From assembly GCA_963680875.1 (NCBI GenBank), contig OY804579.1, positions 19,143,804 to 19,207,803 of the forward strand: DNA of 64,000 nucleotides, in the 5' to 3' direction. Below the pieces are notes generated by a model. The model saw only the letters and a program-made list of their open reading frames with translations, was not told the origin of the DNA and searched no databases. Shown here piece after piece: positions 35,940-48,400 of this stretch. Each line of letters starts with the position of its first letter. Position 1 is the stretch's first letter. The DNA comes from Bathymodiolus brooksi (Eukaryota > Mollusca > Bivalvia > Mytilida > Modiolidae). Both the position numbers and the translations under genes were made by a program.

Positions 35940-36200
35940 GTATTCGTTGAGCAGAAAGCATAGAGAATCCGACACAGTTTGGAAAGATGACATGCGATTA
36001 TATAATGAATGTATCTTAACCCCTCCACTTCTTATTGAGGTATCTGCACACAGCCGGGAAAGTGAGCGGTCATGTAGTTGTGTACGATCAGCTTGTATCT
36101 ACGATGTTCGATTTGATTTTTCAACTGTTCCGACAGTGTGGTATTTTTTTTATTTTATTTTTTTCCATTGTATCATTGTGAATAATTATGGCATAACATC
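35940..36200 (+). repeat. Dispersed repeat R4
   Basis: CCCCTCCACTTCTTATTGAG, GGGAAAGTGAGCGGTCATG and CAACTGTTCCGACAGTGTGG follow the R4 order. The last word is the segment that is tandemly repeated at 17640 and is related to the 77-bp repeat at 42792. Confidence 0.55.
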
Positions 36201-37819
36201 CGTCGGTCAATATGTCATGTCATACATACTGAGGACGAGAACAAGATCAGCAATATATAAATATTAGATAGAAATATTGAAAGAGTGGAAAAGATTTGTC
36301 TAATGTTTATGTACTCCTAACTCATCTGACAGCAACAACTCAACATCAATCACAATATACATTGCAGTATTATGTCATTTTTCTCAAATAATTTTGAACG
36401 AAATAATGCTATGTTTTTGCAATATATTGTCTATTTAATGATTTATATGTAACGGAGAAGACTTCGTAAGTTTATTTCTTGTGTCTGATCCATTGTCTGT
36501 ATTTGTTTGACAATAAAATATGTTTAAAGTAAGAGTGGAAGCATGGCCTTTAACTGCAACTGGAAAAGTATGAAGAATCGATTAGGGACGACATAATTAG
36601 CCATTTATTTGTAGAGGCAACACTGCATCTAGTCTTTTTCTTAAGCTATGAACGTGGTATTTGATTTCGTAGGAGGTGGGTGTCTAAAACAACGGCACCC
36701 ACTATTGTGCACATGGTCATACTTTCCATATTATAACTTGAGAACTCTCCAGTGAGAGGTCAATCGATTATCTGTCACCCAGAGAAGTACTGGACAGCCA
36801 AGGCCTCCAAGAAAAATTTTACAAGGCGGAACAAGACTGCTTTATGACCCCGGCGAAAGCCTGAGACTTGCAAAGTTTGGACCTGAAAGACAGTAACTAT
36901 ATGCTATAATGAAATGATGGTCTTCCTGGTTACAATGTAAATGTGAATGATCATCAACAACCAGAATTCAGACGTCTAAGTGAATTGTACATAGTAATTT
37001 TTCTAAATAAACTAAAAATAGTTGAAAATACCTCAAAAAATGAAACAATCAAAATAAAACGTCTATGGCTAATGCTATGGGTCTCTTCAGATATTCACAG
37101 GCCCCTTCTTGGCTCTTCGGGCCCCGAACCGATGTACTGGCTGAACCCCCCCCCCCCCTCTCTCTCATAGGCCCTGTGGACCACTATGTCGGTTGAAACC
37201 CGAAAACTGTCAACAGTACATGGATATTGTAAATGGGATATTATTTTTGTCTGACCTTTTAAATCTTGTCAATTTTAATAAATATAGATAGAATGCTTTG
37301 ACTTATAAAATGCTTTATTAAAAAAGCTATTGTACTCGCATCAACTTGCAGAAAATTGGACACACCAGTATTAAAAATCCATTTAACACATAAAAATACA
37401 GGTAATATATATTTTATGGACTTAAACATAAAATGGTTTAAATATACTCCGATATTTTATTGATCACATTTTCTTGTACAAAGAGTTTCTTTTTCTTTTT
37501 CCTTCGAAATCTAAATATACACGAAGTAATCGTAAACTATGATCAAATAGACAATCATAGTGTAATAAAAACAAATATCACTTGATTTGATCATTTAGCT
37601 TGGGGCACAGTTTTTACAGGAACAAATTGTGATATGTAAATTCAAAGATAAACATAGATGCCCTTCAATATGATATTTACTTTCTAATAAAATAATCACT
37701 CGAACATTTTTCGCATTTTTTTCTCTTTTTCTATGATACGAAATACATCACTTTCATCAATATTACATCGGATACGGTAATCAAACATTATGGCTATATC
37801 TTCATAGTTTTGGTTGGCT
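36201..37819. other. Intergenic DNA, no gene recognised
   Basis: AT-rich except for a more balanced patch (36540-37190) with words such as GGACAGCCAAGGCCTCC and a C run at 37146-37158. That patch has no long frame and might be a decayed element. Nothing else is supported. Confidence 0.4.
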
Positions 37820-38080
37820 TTATGGTGTTTCACGCCACTTTCAACAATATTTCAGTTATATTGTGGCGGTCAGTTTTATTGGTTGAGGAAACCGGTGTAC
37901 CCGTAGAAAACCAACGACCTGTCGCAAGTCACTGATAAACTTTATCATATAATGTTGTATCGATGTACACCTCGCCTGAGCGGGATTCGAACCCACAACT
38001 TTAGTGGCGATAGGCACTGATGGTATAGGTACATGTAGTTATAAATATAACTACCATACTATAGCGACCACGACGGCCCC
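37820..38080 (-). mobile_element. tRNA-derived SINE, family A, near full length
   Basis: The minus-strand head GGGGCCGTCGTGGTCGCTA, B box GGGTTCGAATCCC and body through GGCGTGAAACACC are intact. This is the best copy of family A in the window. Confidence 0.85.
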
Positions 38081-38083
38081 TAT

Positions 38084-38250
38084 TGATATTGGTGTTGAAC
38101 GTCACTTTCGGCAAAAATATAAGTGGCAGACTTATAGGTGGTTGAAAGTTTGGACAAGATCAAATGAACTGAACGGTTAAACCCCCGACTTTGAGTACAA
38201 TAGATGTCTGGAAACTGTAACACTTCAGGCGGATGTCACGGTGCCCTACT
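38084..38250 (-). mobile_element. Diverged SINE remnant
   Basis: GGTGTTGAACGTCACTTTCG matches the family A/B tail. The rest is too diverged to assign a head. It begins only a few bases from the head of the previous SINE. Confidence 0.4.
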
Positions 38251-39717
38251 GTGTTAATGATGTTTCCTTTGTAGTCAGAAGTCATTCAAATAATTTATTA
38301 TACTATAATATCACAGACATTATACGTCTATATATTAATATAGATAAATATAAAAGGAAATTTTAGTAATTTATAACTTCATTAAAAAACAATATCTACA
38401 AGTGTCATATATTTCATTTATATCTGGAAAGAACATTAATTGAACCCAACAGTGTAAGAAATTATTTTGGGGAAAAAAGACCACCAAAATTGAATTATAA
38501 ACATTAAAATGGCTTAAAACGATATTAAAACGATTACTTGACAATTTCACAAAAAATGAAAATAATTATTTTCATAATTACAAAACACATTTAAATCTAT
38601 AAATATGTAAACCTTCAAATAAATTCTGGTAGTGGCGTCATTCGTTTATATTCGTGTAATTGGGTTTACATCAGCCTACGTAATCGGTGGCCATCTGGCC
38701 ATCATCTCTACGTGCTATGAGTCAGATTAATGTACTCTTATTCTTATATAATGTAGTGCAATGAAGATTGCCAGTAACTTACGGAAGGTCAATGGTTTTC
38801 TGGTGTGGAATTTCGGACTTACTCCACCACTAGGACTAATTGTGATGATATAATAGAACTATTGATGAATGTAGCATTATATAACAATAATCCTTAATAA
38901 TGCAATAGTACAATTCGATAAAAAAATTAGATTGATATGGCATGGTGGGCCATCTTGTTGTCATCGTGTCTTGTGCCCAGTGTTGCCTGTGTCTCCTGGT
39001 TGTCCATTCTGCATAGTTCCTTCGATTTACTCTAGCGTTTAGCTACAAATAAGCTTTACAGTTAATAATAAGTAAATAAGCTTTTACAATTGTGCGAAAC
39101 TATCAAATACGAAAATTGTACTCAAGTCCTGATAAAAAAAATAGCACAAACCACGAGCTACAAAAGCAACAGAAGAAAAGTTAGGAAAATACTCGTGACT
39201 TCGTGAAACGGGAGTGATAGCGTTGTGCATAGGGTACAGTGTTTTGATTGGATGGTCTTGGAGTATGAGTATAATCGTCATGCAAGATCAATTGCACCGT
39301 AAAGTAAGACAAGAACTTGTCAGTACAATAATTGTGTTAGCTTTTAGCTTTGCGCCTTCCACGAAAATATCAATTAAAAATGTAAGTTGTAGTATATTAA
39401 ATTGAAATAAAACAAAGAAACAAAAGAGAGAAAAAAACATTTTACACAGGAAATAAGTAAAACTCGCAATTATGTTGTGGACGACCAAGATAATGAGTGT
39501 TTGTCTTTTTTGTTTATTTTGACAAAATTCAATATATTATTTAATTTTAAATTTTGGCAAATACCATCGGCGATTTATTGTTCATCTCGACAGATACATT
39601 GGTATTTACGAAAACGTAATACATCAAGATATTAATGAAATGTGTGCATTACATCATGCAAGATTTTACATTTACGTCGAATATTATAAAATTTCCAAAT
39701 CATATGATGTTCTTGTC
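38251..39717. other. Intergenic DNA with old repeat remnants
   Basis: 38755-38880 looks like a very old plus-strand SINE body (GAAGGTCAATGGTTTTCTGG, CTCCACCACTAGGACTAATT). 38955-39045 resembles the R3 end. The rest is AT-rich, with short overlapping frames on both strands at 39084-39488 that look like chance. Confidence 0.4.
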
Positions 39718-39935
39718 GTTTGACAGTAAAAGACGGATGTCAGCAGTGGAGCAGGATTTGCTTACCCTTCCGGAGCACCGGCGCGTACCCCTGTTTTCCG
39801 TGGGATTCGTGTTGCTCAATCTTTAGTTTTCTGTGTAGTGTTTTGTGGATAATTGTTTGTCATTATTCTTTATGTTATTGTATTGTCTGCCCTTTGATGT
39901 ATGCCTTCTGGTTATCTTAAAACCTTTCTTACACA
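39718..39935 (+). repeat. R2 copy extending further inward
   Basis: GCAGTGGAGCAGGATTTGCT, CCCTTCCGGAGCACC, GTGTTGCTCAATCTTTAGTT, then a diverged satellite-equivalent segment. It shows the R2 sequence that lies beyond the terminal segment, close to the mussel repeat I remember. Frames at 39635-40054 lie in it. Confidence 0.7.
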
Positions 39936-40519
39936 GAATAGTACCAAAATTACGTATATTATTGCAAAATATAAGGATATCAATTGTTGCAATATTTTCT
40001 TTTGATTTGTGTCCCCATCCACGGTTGATTCCCTCTTGCTGTACAGTAAATTGATTGGTGTATTCTGATAAGATTAGGTTAAATCAATTGATAATAAGTT
40101 AGTTTAATGAAAGTTGTGTTTGGTCTGTTAGTTTGAATTTAAGCTTGAAGGTGACATTAACCACCACCTCCACTGTTAACACTGAATGAAAACTTTAACG
40201 GTGTAAGATGTTGACATTGTGGACGGTTCCAGGACACTTCGAAGTTAGAATACCAAACTTCAAAGGCGTAATTCAAAACCTATCAATAATACAAGACCAA
40301 CTAAGACAAACTAAAGGTAGAAAGACACAAGAAGCCAACTAAAGCTTGGACAGCTGTTATTTTATCTTTATGAATTATGAACAATATGTTGTTTTCGCAA
40401 GATAATTTCACAACATCCGAATAATAAACAAGAACCTAATGAATGGCTATGCGTTTTTTCAAATGTTAAAACATTCAGTTTGTGATAGTTTGCATTGTGA
40501 AATATGGCTAGGTTTAATT

Positions 40520-40700
40520 TTATGGTGTTTAACGCCACTTTCAATAATATTTCACCTATATCGTGGCGGTCAGTTTTATTGGAGAAGGAAACAGGAGAAA
40601 ACCACCGACCTGCCGCAACTCACTGACAAACTTTATCACATAGTGTTGTATCAAGTACACCTTGTCTGAACGGGATTCGAACTGCTAACGTTAGTCGTTG
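40520..40700 (-). mobile_element. SINE family A, head-truncated
   Basis: Body and B box (GTTCGAATCCCG on the minus strand) are present, but the A-box half of the head is absent after 40700. The open frame 40439-40669 is part of this SINE. Confidence 0.75.
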
Positions 40701-41694
40701 TAAAATATGTAATTCACTGACGATTTTAAAATGAAATTCCCCATTCCTGCTCAAATGCAAAGTGTAGAGGTTCAAATTTAGCACCATGATTAACCTTATA
40801 AAATAAACACAAACATTCTAATTTATTTTTGCGAAAAAAAAAGAAGGAAACATATTATCTTTGTTAAATACTTTGACCAAAACGGAGCTTCAGTCTAAAT
40901 TTCAGAAATTATGTGAAGGCTTGTTGAAGTTATTCACGCTTCTAAACTCATTACGTTTAGGTTTAACTTATAAAATTTACACAATTTCCAAAATCTCTGC
41001 AGAAACAGTAAACACTTGATTAATTTAGAAAATTTTGGTGTAACTACAGTACCACAACTAAGCTTCTGTCCAAGTATCATGAACTTATACGAAGGTTTGA
41101 TGAAATTTAATTAGCGATAAACTAAAAGCCTACACCGGGCACATTAGGATACGGCAGCAGCAAGTCGACAAGAATTTTAGAGGAAAAAACATTAAGAAGA
41201 TAAAATAAAAAGTTGTAAGGGTTTGAACCTTTTGTTAATAACAACAGCTAATCTGTAAGTTGACACCACTCACGGATTTTACTGCGGAATTCAATTCAAA
41301 TGCATATAAATCAGACTTTGTATATAAAAGATATTATTTTTTGGCATTGGGCACTATAAGTTTCCTTTGGCTTTGACCCTTTTTTCTCGGAACCCATAAG
41401 AACTAGGTCAAATCTGACAACGGAAAAAGTCGTACAAAATATGTTGTAATTTTACGGGACATTAGTCATCGAGAGAGGTTGAAAAAATAAACCTTGCACG
41501 TGAAAACAAAGAATCATTTTTAGCACCCTTAGGACTCTTTCTTTTACGTTAGTGACCATCTTTCCGTTTCGAAAATAACCAAAATGTAGAGGACCAGCCA
41601 ATGCAGATTCCCATCAAGTTTGGTGTCAAATGCCCAGGCGGTTTTAGAGAAGATTAAAATGCAAAACGGTTACGGACGTCGACAACAGCGCAAG
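40701..41694. other. Intergenic DNA without features
   Basis: I see no open frame with family resemblance, no SINE and no tandem repeat here. Confidence 0.4.
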
Positions 41695-41930
41695 GTGATG
41701 ACAATACTTCATATAAACGTTAGGGAACACCGAAGGGGCAATCAAAAATGGACAATCCAGAAAACCTGGCGACATATGGTACACAAGACGAAGAAAAACA
41801 CAACACAATACGTGTTGGCAGCCCACTATATGCAAACAAACACAAATAACGTAAACAAGACATGATCCCTTCTACAAACAATTGGAGGTAAAGACGAACC
41901 GAACATCGTTCCTACTTTTAAATCGTAACA
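41695..41930 (-). repeat. R3 copy, reversed
   Basis: AACGTTAGGGAACACCGAAG, GGGCAATCAAAAATGG and AACGTAAACAAGACATGAT are the reverse of R3 at 15190-15375. Short frames on both strands here are repeat by-products. Confidence 0.65.
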
Positions 41931-42791
41931 GAAAGCACAATACGGAATTCAGAACGTGAAGACACATAATAGGAGTAGAATAGGAAGTTCCAGAATCTTA
42001 TAAGACACTCACCATGTTACTTTTGGATCAGGTGAGCTAACAATAACATACAACTTTAACAAAGGTGAATCAAAGTTCGGACAACTCGAACTGACACACG
42101 GCAATCTCGTATGTTAGTAACAGACGATATCTACAATGTACAATTATTTGGTGTTTAAATAAGTCGATTTCATTATAAGCGATACACAACTCTCACTTAC
42201 TGTGAGAAACCTATATACCGTGTGCTTGGAGAAGGCCACCCACCTTGTAGGTAGACGGTAACCTGCAACAACACCTAATGAAGCACAGTATCAAATTAGT
42301 CATGTTAACACTGACTACCATGTGGTAGCAAGAAGTATATCAATTAAAATGAAAAAAGAGGGGAAACCCGACAAAACACAAACAAATATACCCATTGTGT
42401 TTTTAAAATATTGCTGTTTAACTTCTTTGACATTGAGACATGATTTGTCAAATATCTCATCGAATGTATCATCATTTATATTTATTGAATGAAGTCATCC
42501 AGGTACAATAAATATTATGTTTTATATCTACTATTTATGTTAACTTTAAAATTAATTCGTACCCAATAAAACAACATTTTATAGCTTTCATAATAGTATC
42601 AATTCTGTGATGTTTTTCTCATAATATAATGTTTGTTTAGATCATAAATCTGTAAACAATTTCATATACTTGAACATGTCTGTACTACATGTATATACGT
42701 AACATATACAGCTATAATTTCTTTTATCCTTTTATGTTTGTCATTGCAACATCGCTTTTCGCCATCGTGTTACAGCTCGGTGATTTAATTG
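41931..42791. other. Intergenic DNA without features
   Basis: AT-rich, with no recognisable gene, RNA or repeat. Confidence 0.4.
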
Positions 42792-43099
42792 CTCCGACAT
42801 ATTGTTATTTTATTTGACTCTCCAATGTTTAGACTTTGAGTGTACCTGATGACGGTTATTCTAGGACACTCCGACATATTGTTATTTTATTTGACTCTCC
42901 AATGTTTAGACTTTGAGTGTACCTGATGACGGTTATTCTAGGACACTCCGACATATTGTTATTTTATTTGACTCTCCAATGTTTAGACTTTGAGTGTACC
43001 TGATGACGGTTATTCTAGGACACTCCGACATATTGTTATTTTATTTGACTCTCCAATGTTTAGACTTTGAGTGTACCTGATGACGGTTATTCTAGGACA
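42792..43099 (+). repeat. 77-bp tandem repeat, four identical copies
   Basis: Units start at 42792, 42869, 42946 and 43023 with CTCCGACATATTGTTATTTT and end TTATTCTAGGACA. I see no difference between copies, which implies a recent expansion. The start resembles the R4 end (GTTCCGACATAGTGTTGTTT). Confidence 0.95.
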
Positions 43100-43114
43100 C
43101 GCATCGTGCACACT
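43070..43114 (+). ncRNA. Degenerate hammerhead-ribozyme-like segment
   Basis: The last 77-bp unit runs into unique sequence that gives AGTGTAC, then CTGATGA, a short weak hairpin, CACGCATCGTG (a 4-bp stem with a 3-base loop), then CACACT. Six of seven positions of the outer strands AGTGTAC and GCACACT pair, forming a stem I. CTGATGA is the invariant hammerhead box. The second invariant box, GAAA, is not present (GGAC stands there), so the copy is probably inactive. Mussel retroelements carry hammerheads with very similar words, from memory. Copies 1-3 of the tandem lack the downstream half. Confidence 0.4.
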
Positions 43115-43329
43115 AAAATGCATGTCTACGTTTTTATTAGACAGTGCTAGATGACATAATTGTCTTGATGATTCTGCATTTCATTTAGGTCTATGTACAT
43201 GTAGAAGACTGCATGTCCATCTCTAAGGAAGAAAAATTTCAACGTCTTTACAATTGTTAGCAACAATGGTAGCCGAGTTAGGGTGTCAACAAAAATGTCA
43301 AAAATATTTTGTTATCAATATGTGACGGA

Positions 43330-43645
43330 AAAGTATCTTTGACATTTACTTCACTGAGTTTGGTGCTGCTTTTGACAACTGTTTTACCTGTTTTGTTCAA
43401 GTATTGTTATAAATACTGTTATAGTGACAGCCGGAAACTTTGAGCCGTACTGAAAGGGGGTGGTTTGGCGCTTTAAAATCTGATTCAACCCACCATTTCT
43501 TTAGAAATGCCTGTACCAAGTCAGGGTCATTACGGTTTTCAGTTTTCCGGTTGTTGACTGATTTTGTCTGTTTATATACTTATGAGTTTTGACTTTCCCT
43601 TTGTAAGATTGCTCGGAGTTCGGTAATTTTGTTATTACCCTTATT
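43330..43645 (+). repeat. Dispersed repeat R1, copy b
   Basis: Matches 425-740 from TTTGACATTTAC to CGGTAATTTTGTTATTACC. It differs by a TATAAATACTG insertion and scattered substitutions. Confidence 0.75.
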
Positions 43646-43969
43646 TGTAGAATCCAATTAAATTTTAAGGGCATAAAAATAGTGTATGGAGATTAGCACC
43701 TGCTGTTTTTAAATATTTGTATACAATAGTTAGCACAATTAAAATAACAGATTATTTCTAATATAGAACCCATATAAAGACTTGCTTGACTGATAATTGA
43801 CGACACAGCTTCTTTAAAGATTAGTCCATTTCAGTCATAGGAACTAATGAAAGTAATTTATACACATATCTATGTAAATAGGCGGGGGACATTGGCTATG
43901 GTATATCAATCTTGCTTTAATTTTCAACACAATACATGGAAGTAAATTTTATACATCGAGTAACTGCTA

Positions 43970-44338
43970 GGCAGCTTTTGAATTAACAAGCAGGACAGAC
44001 AACAACATATTGCAAGTTATTTTTATAGATGGCATGATCGGTTACAGTTTCATTGATGTTCTGTCATATTAATTCCAATACCCTATTCATACAACCTATT
44101 AAGTAATCTGGTTTATGGTATTTGGATATAGTAAAAAATATAATTGTAAAAATAAGGAATTTTATCACAATATTCTATCGGCAGCTTTTGATTTAACAAT
44201 CAGGAAAGACAACAACATATTCTAAGTTACTTTATAGATGCCATGATCGGTTACAGTTTCATTGATGTTCTGTCATATTAATTATAATACCCTATTCAAA
44301 CAACCTATTAAGTAATCTGGTTTATGGTATTTGGATAC
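43970..44338 (+). repeat. Direct duplication, about 210-bp spacing
   Basis: GGCAGCTTTTG at 43970 and 44180 starts two blocks of about 160 bases that agree at most positions, through GTTACAGTTTCATTGATG and TAATCTGGTTTATGG. The intervening 50 bases are unrelated. The copies have diverged moderately. Confidence 0.8.
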
Positions 44339-45249
44339 ATGTAACTATTAAATAATATTTGCTTAGCTTCATTAATTGTTAACTCATAGTTATGTGTATC
44401 ATCAGACCGTTTCATACAGTTATGATAGGCTTGATAACACAATTTCCACCTGTGATAACACTGGTACATAAATATTTTGACAGTGTTGTAAATTTACATG
44501 GTTATACTATTAATAATTAATATGGTATGCGTCTTCAATTTTTTAAACAGAGGTTAATGTTTTATAGAAACTACCGGTATTTAGTATTTTTCAACTAATT
44601 TTGTCAGTGTTGTCTATATATGTCTTTGTTGATTTTAATATTTAATCCATAAATTTTGAAAACATATTTTTATATATTGCCTTACATAATGATCACTAAT
44701 TTCATTTGATGTTTATGATTGGTTTGTTAGAAGTATGTCCGAGATTCCGGCTGTCCGGTTTTAAATGTAGAATGTATGCTAAATCGTCCATGTCGGAAGG
44801 ATGACTTCGATCCTCTATATGACCGAAATCTTAATTACATGAACTGTTATATCCTTGGCGAGACCCTGGATTCACACTCCAAATTTTTGGTGGGTTTCGT
44901 GATGGTGATCTTTTTAGTTTTCGGTGTTGTTTTAATTGTTCTGTGTCTTGGGTCCAATGTGACGTGACTATGTGAATTGGCCATTCTTGATTGCCAATTC
45001 ATCTTTCTCTGCCGTTTACCTAAATATAGAATAGTATCCGCAACGGATACAGAATGGAATAACACATTTAAATCTCTGATACATTCATGTTGACGCCGGT
45101 GTTGGATGAACTTTTTTTTTTTTCTTTTTTTTTTTTGAAATCGAAAGGGTACAACTAAATACCAGAACTCAGACTTAGTTTAATGTGAAATACTTACTGT
45201 AATGATCTACAAACAACAGTCTACCTTCTTAAATGGTAATCAATAAAAT
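44339..45249. other. Intergenic DNA with an R2-like stretch
   Basis: 44865-45030 has distant R2 order (GGTGGGTTTCGTG, TTTTTAGTTTTCGGTG, GGCCATTCTTGATTGCC). The open frame 44776-44967 overlaps it. Long T runs lie at 45111-45136. No gene is supported. Confidence 0.35.
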
Positions 45250-45470
45250 AAGTAGTAATAAAATAAAAAACAAGAAATGTCACACTGTCGGTACAAATCA
45301 AATATCAAAATCGTAGAAAGAGCCACAATCCATACCTCTAATACACAAATATATCACCGCTCACTTTCATATCTCGGTAAAGGCACTTCAATTTAAAAAA
45401 ACAAAAGTGGCGTGTTTAGACTAGTTCTATTGGCCCAAACCTCACCTCTTAGTGAAAATATGCTACCATG
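45250..45470 (-). repeat. R4 copy, reversed
   Basis: ACACTGTCGGTACAAATC, CACCGCTCACTTTCATATC, GGTAAAGGCACTTC and TAGTTCTATTGGCCC are the reverse R4 order, close to 19325-19500. Confidence 0.5.
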
Positions 45471-48400
45471 CTTGAAGTGCTTTCCACATGTGAGGAAAAA
45501 TACCAATCAAACGCTATAATCTTGAACATTATACATAATATATTTAATTTTCGTGTCGCAGAAAGTATCATATGCGTTTTAATAAAGACACGGACATTTA
45601 ATAACAGACACTAATATGATCTGTACACAATTATGTTTTTGTTTGAGTGAATTGCTTTCTTTTGTTTTTGTTTTTTATTGAGTTGAAGCGCTCTAGGGGG
45701 TATTTGATTGATTGTTTATATCTACTTGGCCACAGGAGATCTAGATATCATCCTTTTTGCCAGGGGAGTGGTGGTTAGTGTTGTTGTAGCTGTCAATACT
45801 GGATAGCTGTTCAGATTAAGTTATTCGATTTCATCATATGATTTTAAATCTGGAGAAATCCGAAGTATCCGAAGATAAACTCCGACCTTCCGTAATAGGC
45901 CAGGGGCCACCTTCGAACCCCACTAAAAAAAATTGTCCTTTGATATGTCCTTTTGAAAAAAAAACATGTTAACATTGAATATTTTGGGACGAACATACAT
46001 TTTTGAGCCCTTTTTTACATCCTTTCGACAATTTTGCCTGATTTTCAGATTTTTTCATTCTTCGCTGTTGCTGAGGTCTTGTCGCTTATGAACAACTATT
46101 AGAATATAAAAACTGGGGTTTGGTGGATAGCTGATTATATTATTGCTCAAATGAATACAAGTTATTAATATTTTATGAAGTTCAGTAATCGTAGGAGGCA
46201 AAATCTCTATCCCTACCCCTGATAAAATTGCTTTGATGATATTTTTATATTGATTTTATTAAAACTATTGCATTTACGCAAAATTAAACCCATTACATCA
46301 TCAAAAAACATGCTTTGTAGTGTAGATTGCAGAAAAAATGGAATATTATGATTTTTGCCGATTTTTAGCTCCATTCAGCCCAAAGTGCGTAATATCTTTT
46401 TCATAATATAAATTGACAACCAAATTATACATCTGTCGTGTGAAGTTATGTTATGGAGACATTTTGAAATAAAAGTTGTTCTAGTCCCACCCTGCATAGG
46501 GCTTCTAGCGGCAAAATATTACCCCTTACCCTGCCGAAAATCGCATAATATTTTCTCATCAGTATAGATAAGGACAAAGGAGTGGGTATGATAAGGGTCG
46601 ATTTTGGCCCAATCTCAGAAACTGTTTATATAGATATAATATTAAACACAATTATTGAAAGGTAAGAAAAATATTTTTTTGGATGATTTCACTTTGTCCT
46701 TTGTTGCTTAGCAACGTAAATGGAGGAGGGTCCAATTAATCATTGGAAATTCAAATATGGTGGTTTTATTTTACATATCTTGCTTAGTCTTTTTGACAAA
46801 ATGTTATATTCTGTGTATATACACTCTAAAAATAATATTCCAACTCTCTATGGTAGCATATAGTATTTTTGTGTAGTTTTGTCACCCTAGCAACGGTTTT
46901 GTAAACATTAAATTGGCCTATATTATTGCAATTAATGGTTGAATTTTGACATCTACGATCTTTTGACTTGATATTTGACTAAGCGGTACATTTTTGTCAA
47001 GCCAGACACACTACAAATATCATTTCATATTTCAAAAATACATTTTCATGTTTATTCATAGTTATGCCCCGTCCATAGCAACAGATTTCCCTATGCACAG
47101 TATTTTCCTGTAGATTTCATGGACCTTTTATTTAATCAAGAACAAACATTCTACAACAGCACCTTAGCAGATCTAGAGACATCTTATCATTTACTAACAA
47201 GTATATATTATAAGAATTCCTTAAACCTTACAATGTCCCTAGTAACCAAATATTACCCCTAGCAACCGCAGAAACTCGTCAATGCTGAGCTCTGTAAATT
47301 GCTTTTTTTTCTTTTTATAACCGAATGTTGATTTTTTTATATTTTAAATCACAATTTATGTAACTGGAATAATACTGCGCCCTCTATCGACATTATTCAG
47401 GTAACATTTATGCTGCCAATGGAAAAGTCAGTCACATTCACCGGCGCATGTGCTAATGATATTATACCGAATGAATAACTAGCTCGTTTGTTAACAAAGT
47501 GAAAGAAGGAGGTTATGTTAGAATACACAATTTAAAATGTGTCCATGGACACGGATGCCTTGAAAAACCCTTCACCCAATTTACTCCAAAATCTAGTTGA
47601 TCTGTCATTTGTTGTTATAAACAACATATTCATAGGGATATATCAAATCAATTGGTTGAGGCTTCGAACGTTATGGTACGGAAACATCGTTTGGACGGAC
47701 GTACGTCGCGTAAGTTCGTCCGAACGAGGTAACACGTAAACATCAAACAGAAAAGAAAAAATGACAAATTAACGTAGACCTTGAGATGTCAAATCTTCTT
47801 AATTTTATTTTACCTGCATACCTTAAAAAAAACTAGAATACTATAAAAATAAATCACTATGGCTAGAGGTTCTTTAAATTAATAATACCCGAGATACAAC
47901 ATATTATAGTGGGGGAAAACAGACAACACAATGGCCAAAAGAAATGTACTATCGGGGAATCATATAATGCCCGCATATGATTGTTAAGCTATATCTAGTA
48001 GCTGATGTCTAGTCTTAAAGGCACAACATTTTATTCGAACTCTCAGTTAACAGTGACCTAACCATTAGTAAATACTGTTGTGCTTTTTATCAAAATCCAT
48101 TGCTTAATCATACCTATCTAGTAAATGAAAATTGAACCTATTCCTATATAATTAGCAATGGTGCTTAAGGGTAACACGGAGGCAACAATGACATATCAAG
48201 GACAAAATCAGGCATTATCCAATGCAAAATATCATTAATGTACTATCGTGACTATACCATTTATTATATTCAAGATCTTGACGTATATCCATAAGTTAAC
48301 CAAAACCTAGGGTGCATGGTCGTATGGACGTCCAGATCGATGGACAAGGGTACATACTTGTACTTCTTTGTGATAATGGTAATCAAAAATAATAATGCTT

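Noticed and set aside
44776..44967. 63-codon frame with a hydrophobic end
   Set aside because: The second half is R2-like repeat sequence, so the frame is probably chance.
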